From Candidatus Obscuribacterales bacterium (GTDB lineage Bacteria > Cyanobacteriota > Vampirovibrionia > Obscuribacterales > Obscuribacteraceae): a DNA stretch of 64,000 nucleotides. The translations under genes were made by a program, and so were the position numbers. The DNA is taken from assembly GCA_020054205.1 (NCBI GenBank), contig JAGVLS010000012.1, forward strand, positions 42,511-106,510. The letters are read 5' to 3'. Positions 63,259 to 64,000 of this stretch are shown one piece after another. Each line of letters starts with the position of its first letter. Positions within the stretch are counted from its first letter, which is position 1. The notes beneath the pieces are model-generated. The model saw nothing but the letters and a program-made list of their open reading frames with translations, was not told where the DNA came from and ran no database searches.

Positions 63259-64000
63259 ATGAGTAAACCAACAACTATCACTTCTGATCAACAGACAGAT
63301 ACGAAATATTCTAATGAATTAGTTTTTTGGCTTAATGGCAAAAGGGTAGACATAATAAATCCCGACCCTAATATTATGCTTACTGATTATTTGCATGAAG
63401 TTGGTTTGACTGGTACTAAAGTAGGGTGCGCGCAGGGTGGATGTGGTGCTTGTACGGTAATGATTTCTTATCGCAGACCTGGCATAGGTGAGTCTGTGCA
63501 TAAAGCAGTAAATGCTTGTTTACGTCCATTATGTGCGTTAGATGGCATGATGGTAACAACTACTGAAGGTATTGGTAGAGTGCATGATGAATTGGATCCG
63601 ACGCAATATTCAATTGCTAAATATAATGGTACGCAATGTGGTTTTTGCACTCCTGGCTTTGTCATGAACACGCATGCTTATTTGCAAAATAATCCAGAGG
63701 CTACTGAGCAAGAAATAGAAGATATTTACGGTGGTAATTTGTGCCGTTGTACAGGATACCGACCAATTTTAAATGGCATGCGTACTTTAGCTTGTGATTA
63801 TAATGCATCTAAAGACTGCAGCCAAAAATGTATAATCGACCCTTCATTTGAAATTAAATGCAAGGAAAGTATAACTGAAATAAATTTAGATCAATTACCG
63901 ACATCTGATGTACCAGCTAGAGATCTTCATTTTGTTGGACCAGGTAAAGAATGGTTTCGCCCGAGCTCTCTTGAAGGAGTTTATAGCCTGAAAAAAGAAT
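63259..64000 (+). CDS. Xanthine-dehydrogenase-type iron-sulphur/FAD protein, 5' part
   Basis: ATG 63259 to the window end, 247 codons, no stop: the gene runs out of the window. The N-terminal plant-ferredoxin domain carries its first 2Fe-2S cluster ligands in VGCAQGGCGAC and RPLC. The second 2Fe-2S domain has QCGFCTPGFVM and NLCRCTGYRPI. A segment WFRPSSLEGVYSL begins the FAD-binding (molybdopterin dehydrogenase) part, as in XDH. There is no signal peptide, unlike the guanine deaminase. It would oxidise xanthine to urate if it is a true XDH. Confidence 0.85.
   Translation, partial: MSKPTTITSDQQTDTKYSNELVFWLNGKRVDIINPDPNIMLTDYLHEVGLTGTKVGCAQGGCGACTVMISYRRPGIGESVHKAVNACLRPLCALDGMMVTTTEGIGRVHDELDPTQYSIAKYNGTQCGFCTPGFVMNTHAYLQNNPEATEQEIEDIYGGNLCRCTGYRPILNGMRTLACDYNASKDCSQKCIIDPSFEIKCKESITEINLDQLPTSDVPARDLHFVGPGKEWFRPSSLEGVYSLKKE

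Noticed and set aside
1..64000. CRISPR arrays or insertion sequences
   Set aside because: No regularly spaced repeats of suitable length and no transposase or integrase genes were seen on either strand.

Overview
This window is AT-rich bacterial DNA with standard-code genes, many TTG or GTG starts and very short gaps between genes. An lpxI gene points to a Gram-negative cell that makes lipid A. Type III glutamine synthetase, a DUF3370-like protein typical of cyanobacteria, six tetratricopeptide (TPR) proteins and four leucine-rich-repeat-variant (LRV) proteins suggest a non-photosynthetic relative of cyanobacteria (Melainabacteria/Vampirovibrionia, perhaps Obscuribacterales). This placement is inferred from gene content and needs a marker-gene tree to confirm.

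Layout. 1-9.5 kb holds mostly housekeeping genes: mnmA, a peptidoglycan amidase, thpR, a fused beta-oxidation enzyme, nadE, a secreted TIM-barrel-like protein and hpf. 9.6-16.4 kb holds a giant secreted TPR protein, a GT87-like glycosyltransferase and rsgA. 16.5-34 kb holds typA, a soluble hybrid histidine kinase flanked by two LRV genes, glnN, a yjbQ homologue, lpxI, secreted proteins and more TPR genes. 34.2-38.7 kb is an accessory island starting at tRNA-Arg(ACG). It has a small DNA-binding-type regulator behind a promoter containing a perfect 26-bp palindrome, an AbiEi/AbiEii type IV toxin-antitoxin pair, an orphan tRNA 3' end with encoded CCA, a TPR gene of clearly higher GC, and the remnant of an XRE regulator.

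38.7-44.1 kb holds a secreted cyclase and a TctD/TctE-type two-component system, convergent with a usp-sulP operon. Eleven-base direct repeats of TGAAAG lie at the promoter of the response regulator. A long array of the same repeats lies upstream of usp-sulP in the same relative orientation. This looks like an autoregulated anion-transport regulon.

46.0-49.1 kb is a polyamine operon: a membrane-tethered spermidine-synthase-like protein, a FemAB-like peptidoglycan transferase and speD. 50.3-56.2 kb carries an MFS transporter, a fourth LRV gene and an EmrAB-type efflux pump divergent from its TetR regulator, with three matching operators placed on both promoters. 57.9-64 kb is a purine-related cluster: a secreted guanine deaminase, a Tat-exported flavoprotein oxidase predicted to hold FAD bicovalently, a secreted protein of unknown function, a membrane ABM-domain protein, and the start of a xanthine-dehydrogenase-type iron-sulphur protein cut by the window edge.

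No CRISPR array, insertion sequence, integrase or rRNA was seen.
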